Shown here in pieces: positions 63,130 through 64,000 of a stretch of 64,000 nucleotides of DNA. Position 1 is the first letter of the stretch. Every line of letters starts with the position of its first letter. Where the stretch lies: positions 310,001-374,000 of the forward strand of contig JADKHI010000004.1 in assembly GCA_016721825.1 (NCBI GenBank). Reading direction: 5' to 3'. The translations under genes and the position numbers were made by a program. The notes below the pieces were generated by a model, which saw nothing but the letters and a program-made list of their open reading frames with translations, was not told the origin of the DNA and searched no databases. The DNA comes from Flavobacteriales bacterium. GTDB taxonomy: Bacteria > Bacteroidota > Bacteroidia > Flavobacteriales_F > PHOS-HE28.

Positions 63130-63789
63130 TCACTTCAACAAGCCCCAGCGCATGGCGAAAAGCACCAGGCCGGTCTTGCTCTTGATCGCGAACTTCTCGA
63201 AGAGGGCGATGCGGAAATTGTCCACTGTGCGGCGGTGCACGCCCATGGCGCTGGCGATCTGCTCGTAGGTCGGTTCGGCGTCGGAGCACACGTGCAACAG
63301 GAACTCCATTTCACGTGGCGTGATCTGTTCCAAGACGCGTTCACGTTCACGCTCCTCGCGCGTCTTCAGCTCGGGATGCCGCTGTAGCGCCTGGTGCGTG
63401 TCGTCGGTGTAGTAGTAGCCGGTGAGCATGAGCGCATCGAGGGCGGTCTTCAGCACGGCGGGGCGTGCGTTCTTCAGCACGAAGCCCCGGGCTCCGGCGC
63501 GCACGGCCTTCACCAATGCATCATCCGCGGCATCGAAGGTGAGTGCGAGCGGAAGTATCGTTGGTGCGTGTTCACGGAGCCACGCGATGGTGGCATAGCC
63601 GTCCATCACGGGCATGTTCAGGTCCACGATGGCGATGGCGGGTGCTTCTGCTTTGGCCAACACGTCGATCAGCTCGCGGCCGTTGCCGGCCTCCAGGGTC
63701 ACGCGGTAGCCACCCAGGCCATTGACCATCGCGGCAAGGCCGGTGCGTACAAGGTGGTGGTCGTCCACCAAGGCCACGCTATGTTCCAT
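63130..63789 (-). CDS. response regulator (NarL type) related to the neighbouring LuxR-type regulator
   Basis: A 219-residue two-domain regulator. Receiver domain (about 3-120): acidic pair in VALVDDHHLVR, phosphoacceptor Asp56 in IVDLNMPVMDGY, the conserved Thr or Ser region LALTFDAADDA and Lys in GFVLKNA. LuxR HTH (about 150-219): EQITPREMEFLLHVCSDAEPTYEQIASAMGVHRRTVDNFRIALFEKFAIKSKTGLVLFAMRWGLLK, closely matching the HTH of the gene at 61958-62464. It overlaps the end of the histidine kinase gene by 11 bases, so the two are a coupled two-component system. Confidence 0.93.
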   Translation of the reverse strand: MEHSVALVDDHHLVRTGLAAMVNGLGGYRVTLEAGNGRELIDVLAKAEAPAIAIVDLNMPVMDGYATIAWLREHAPTILPLALTFDAADDALVKAVRAGARGFVLKNARPAVLKTALDALMLTGYYYTDDTHQALQRHPELKTREERERERVLEQITPREMEFLLHVCSDAEPTYEQIASAMGVHRRTVDNFRIALFEKFAIKSKTGLVLFAMRWGLLK

Positions 63790-64000
63790 GGGAAGGGAGA
63801 GGTTCTAGGGTCCAGATACAGCCCAGACCGGGTGCGGTGGTGCAGCGTGCCGTGAAGCCGACCAGGGCGCAGCGGCGTTGGATGTTCACCAGCCCACCGT
63901 GCGCATCGGTGCGTGTAGCATCAAAGCCTTTGCCGTTGTCGGCGATGGTGAGGTGGAAGGTGGGCGTTCCGCTCAGGGTGATGGTGAGGGTGTCGGCGCC
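63779..64000 (-). CDS. sensor histidine kinase, C-terminal fragment (runs off the window)
   Basis: The last 73 codons of a kinase whose start lies beyond the right edge. Reading from the edge: GADTLTITLSGTPTFHLTIADNGKGFDATRTDAHGGLVNIQRRCALVGFTARCTTAPGLGCIWTLEPLPSHGT. The ATP-binding G boxes are visible as ADNGKGFD and GGLVNIQRRC, typical of the NarX-like HATPase domain. The stop codon overlaps the start of the response regulator gene by 11 bases, so it is the cognate kinase. Nothing can be said about its sensing part. Confidence 0.85.
   Translation of the reverse strand, partial: GADTLTITLSGTPTFHLTIADNGKGFDATRTDAHGGLVNIQRRCALVGFTARCTTAPGLGCIWTLEPLPSHGT

Overview
The window is high-GC DNA (roughly 60% G+C by eye) from a member of the Bacteroidota, most likely an uncultured Flavobacteriales-type lineage. 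The evidence is a PorW/SprE-type T9SS lipoprotein, a GldL-like membrane protein, several secreted proteins with T9SS-style C-termini, an ATP synthase operon in Bacteroidota order with a large AtpB N-terminal extension and no beta/epsilon genes, a bactofilin beside that operon, a TAnnTTTG-type -7 promoter motif, and few Shine-Dalgarno sequences.

Layout. 0.3-7.5 kb: tRNA modification enzyme Sua5, an exported DUF4412-like protein, a GH3-family protein and an M23 peptidase on the minus strand; PorW/SprE on plus. 7.6-13.9 kb: bactofilin, two small membrane proteins and atpB-E-F-H-A-G. 13.9-18.2 kb: GldL-like protein, HAD hydrolase, tRNA-Ile2(CAU), a polytopic membrane protein and galE. 18.2-26.9 kb: a glycan/fucose catabolic cluster (two GH29 fucosidases, a GH20 hexosaminidase, a DUF4838 protein and a FucP-like transporter) without SusC/SusD. 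26.9-31.9 kb: PAP2-like protein, rpoN, an ArsC-like protein and an S9 peptidase. 32.0-35.1 kb: an AT-richer accessory patch with a lipoprotein-like gene, a RAYT transposase bracketed by two REP-like hairpins, a KAP P-loop NTPase interrupted by one in-frame UGA, and a repeat-rich intergenic stretch. 35.2-40.7 kb: asnS, then a broken delta-60-repeat secreted protein and a broken histidine kinase, then an intact NarL-type regulator. 40.7-50.8 kb: a T9SS-sorted protein, a TetR-TolC-MFP-RND efflux operon ending in a strong hairpin, a trypsin-like protease and a small basic protein. 51.1-54.5 kb: a TonB-dependent receptor and small genes. 54.6-64 kb: a region full of one large palindromic repeat family, with a lone DUF559 nuclease between two repeat arrays, a 1580-residue secreted M43-type metalloprotease, and three related two-component/LuxR-type regulators running off the right edge into a histidine kinase.

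Most noteworthy: (1) a dispersed ~175-bp palindromic element at seven loci, two of them expanded into 122-bp tandem arrays flanking the DUF559 gene; (2) a -7-like promoter motif only 4-9 nt before the start codon of at least fourteen genes, implying leaderless or nearly leaderless mRNAs; (3) a paralogous regulator set, including an orphan N-terminal domain, in which two members share a 20-bp palindrome and conserved leader; (4) a RAYT gene with its own hairpin pair; (5) an in-frame repeat-derived insertion in Sua5. One stretch (about 55621-55790, with a 28-G run) looks like a sequencing or assembly artefact, and the clustered frameshifts at 36.8-40 kb may be decay or indel errors.
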